Part shown: positions 22,003-22,157 of the stretch, piece after piece
How the letters are laid out: every line of letters starts with the position of its first letter
Numbering within the stretch: position 1 is the first letter of the stretch
Source of the DNA: an uncultured Ruminococcus sp.
GTDB taxonomy: Bacteria; Bacillota; Clostridia; Oscillospirales; Ruminococcaceae
DNA: 22,157 nucleotides
Direction: 5' to 3'
NCBI GenBank assembly: GCA_937926145.1
Contig: CALANW010000038.1
Coordinates: 1-22,157, forward strand
Notes under the pieces: model-generated
What the model saw: only the letters and a program-made list of their open reading frames with translations
What the model was told of the DNA's origin: nothing
Database searches by the model: none
Position numbers and translations under genes: made by a program

Positions 22003-22157
22003 GCCTTTTTCCGTTTTTCTAAAAAAATTACTATTTTGGCATTTTTGCAAGTGATTTTCCAAATTTTTATATGCATTTTTAACATAATTAATAATTATTT
22101 AATATTTCAGAAATCAAAATGCAACAAAAATTGCAAAACGGCTTGTAATAGCGGAAC

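Noticed and set aside
22003..22157. AT-rich end of the window
   Set aside because: No gene, hairpin or promoter beyond that of rplU could be supported.

Overview
The window looks like chromosomal DNA from a low-GC Firmicute of the class Clostridia, most likely a Ruminococcus-like member of the Oscillospiraceae. I base this on the AT-rich base composition, strong AGGAGG-type ribosome binding sites, TTGACA/TATAAT promoters, and RNase M5, Mini-RNase III and Rnf-type membrane proteins. The family assignment is inferred, not proven. I see no rRNA, tRNA, CRISPR array, insertion sequence or prophage gene.

Layout. (1) Positions 1-3527, plus strand: a promoter, a class A penicillin-binding protein, a hairpin, and an RlmL/YpsC-type rRNA methyltransferase. 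They end at a bidirectional terminator (3531-3567) that faces the next operon. (2) Positions 7775-3569, minus strand: a compact operon of rpe, an RnfD-like, an RnfE-like and an RnfA-like membrane protein, and a membrane-anchored glycosidase-like protein. (3) Positions 7711-7987: an intergenic stretch with a strong minus-strand terminator and a possible repeat-like sequence. (4) Positions 21141-7988, minus strand: a tightly packed run of 12 genes with no convincing internal terminator: obg, a Nudix hydrolase, Mini-RNase III, an MBL-fold hydrolase, a YebC-family protein, alaS, a HIT protein, comEC, holA, RNase M5, an MBOAT acyltransferase and a DHHW/AlgJ-like acetyltransferase partner. (5) Positions 22002-21200, minus strand: rplU-rpmA with a consensus promoter, an L21-type leader and a terminator.

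The long run joins ribosome assembly and rRNA maturation (Obg, Mini-III for 23S, M5 for 5S), translation (AlaS), DNA uptake and replication (ComEC, HolA) and, at its end, a surface-polymer O-acylation pair. Transcription appears to start at obg, although internal promoters are possible.

The most unusual item is the RnfD/E/A-like set. Rnf complexes are normally encoded as C-D-G-E-A-B. Only the three integral membrane subunits D, E and A are here, and the redox-peripheral subunits C, G and B are absent. In ungapped motif alignments made from memory, RnfE lacks both [2Fe-2S] cysteines, RnfA lacks one of two, and RnfD lacks the flavin-accepting threonine. The set looks like a redox-inactive relative of the Rnf/Nqr membrane core, possibly repurposed, in an operon with a glycosidase-like surface protein that also seems to lack a catalytic motif. 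Other oddities are a Mini-RNase III with no ATG/GTG/TTG start that keeps its catalytic Asp, an AlgJ-like gene in the same frame as its upstream MBOAT partner behind a single stop codon, a ComEC whose metallo-beta-lactamase domain has lost its metal ligands, and an L27 without the cleavable extension usual in Firmicutes.
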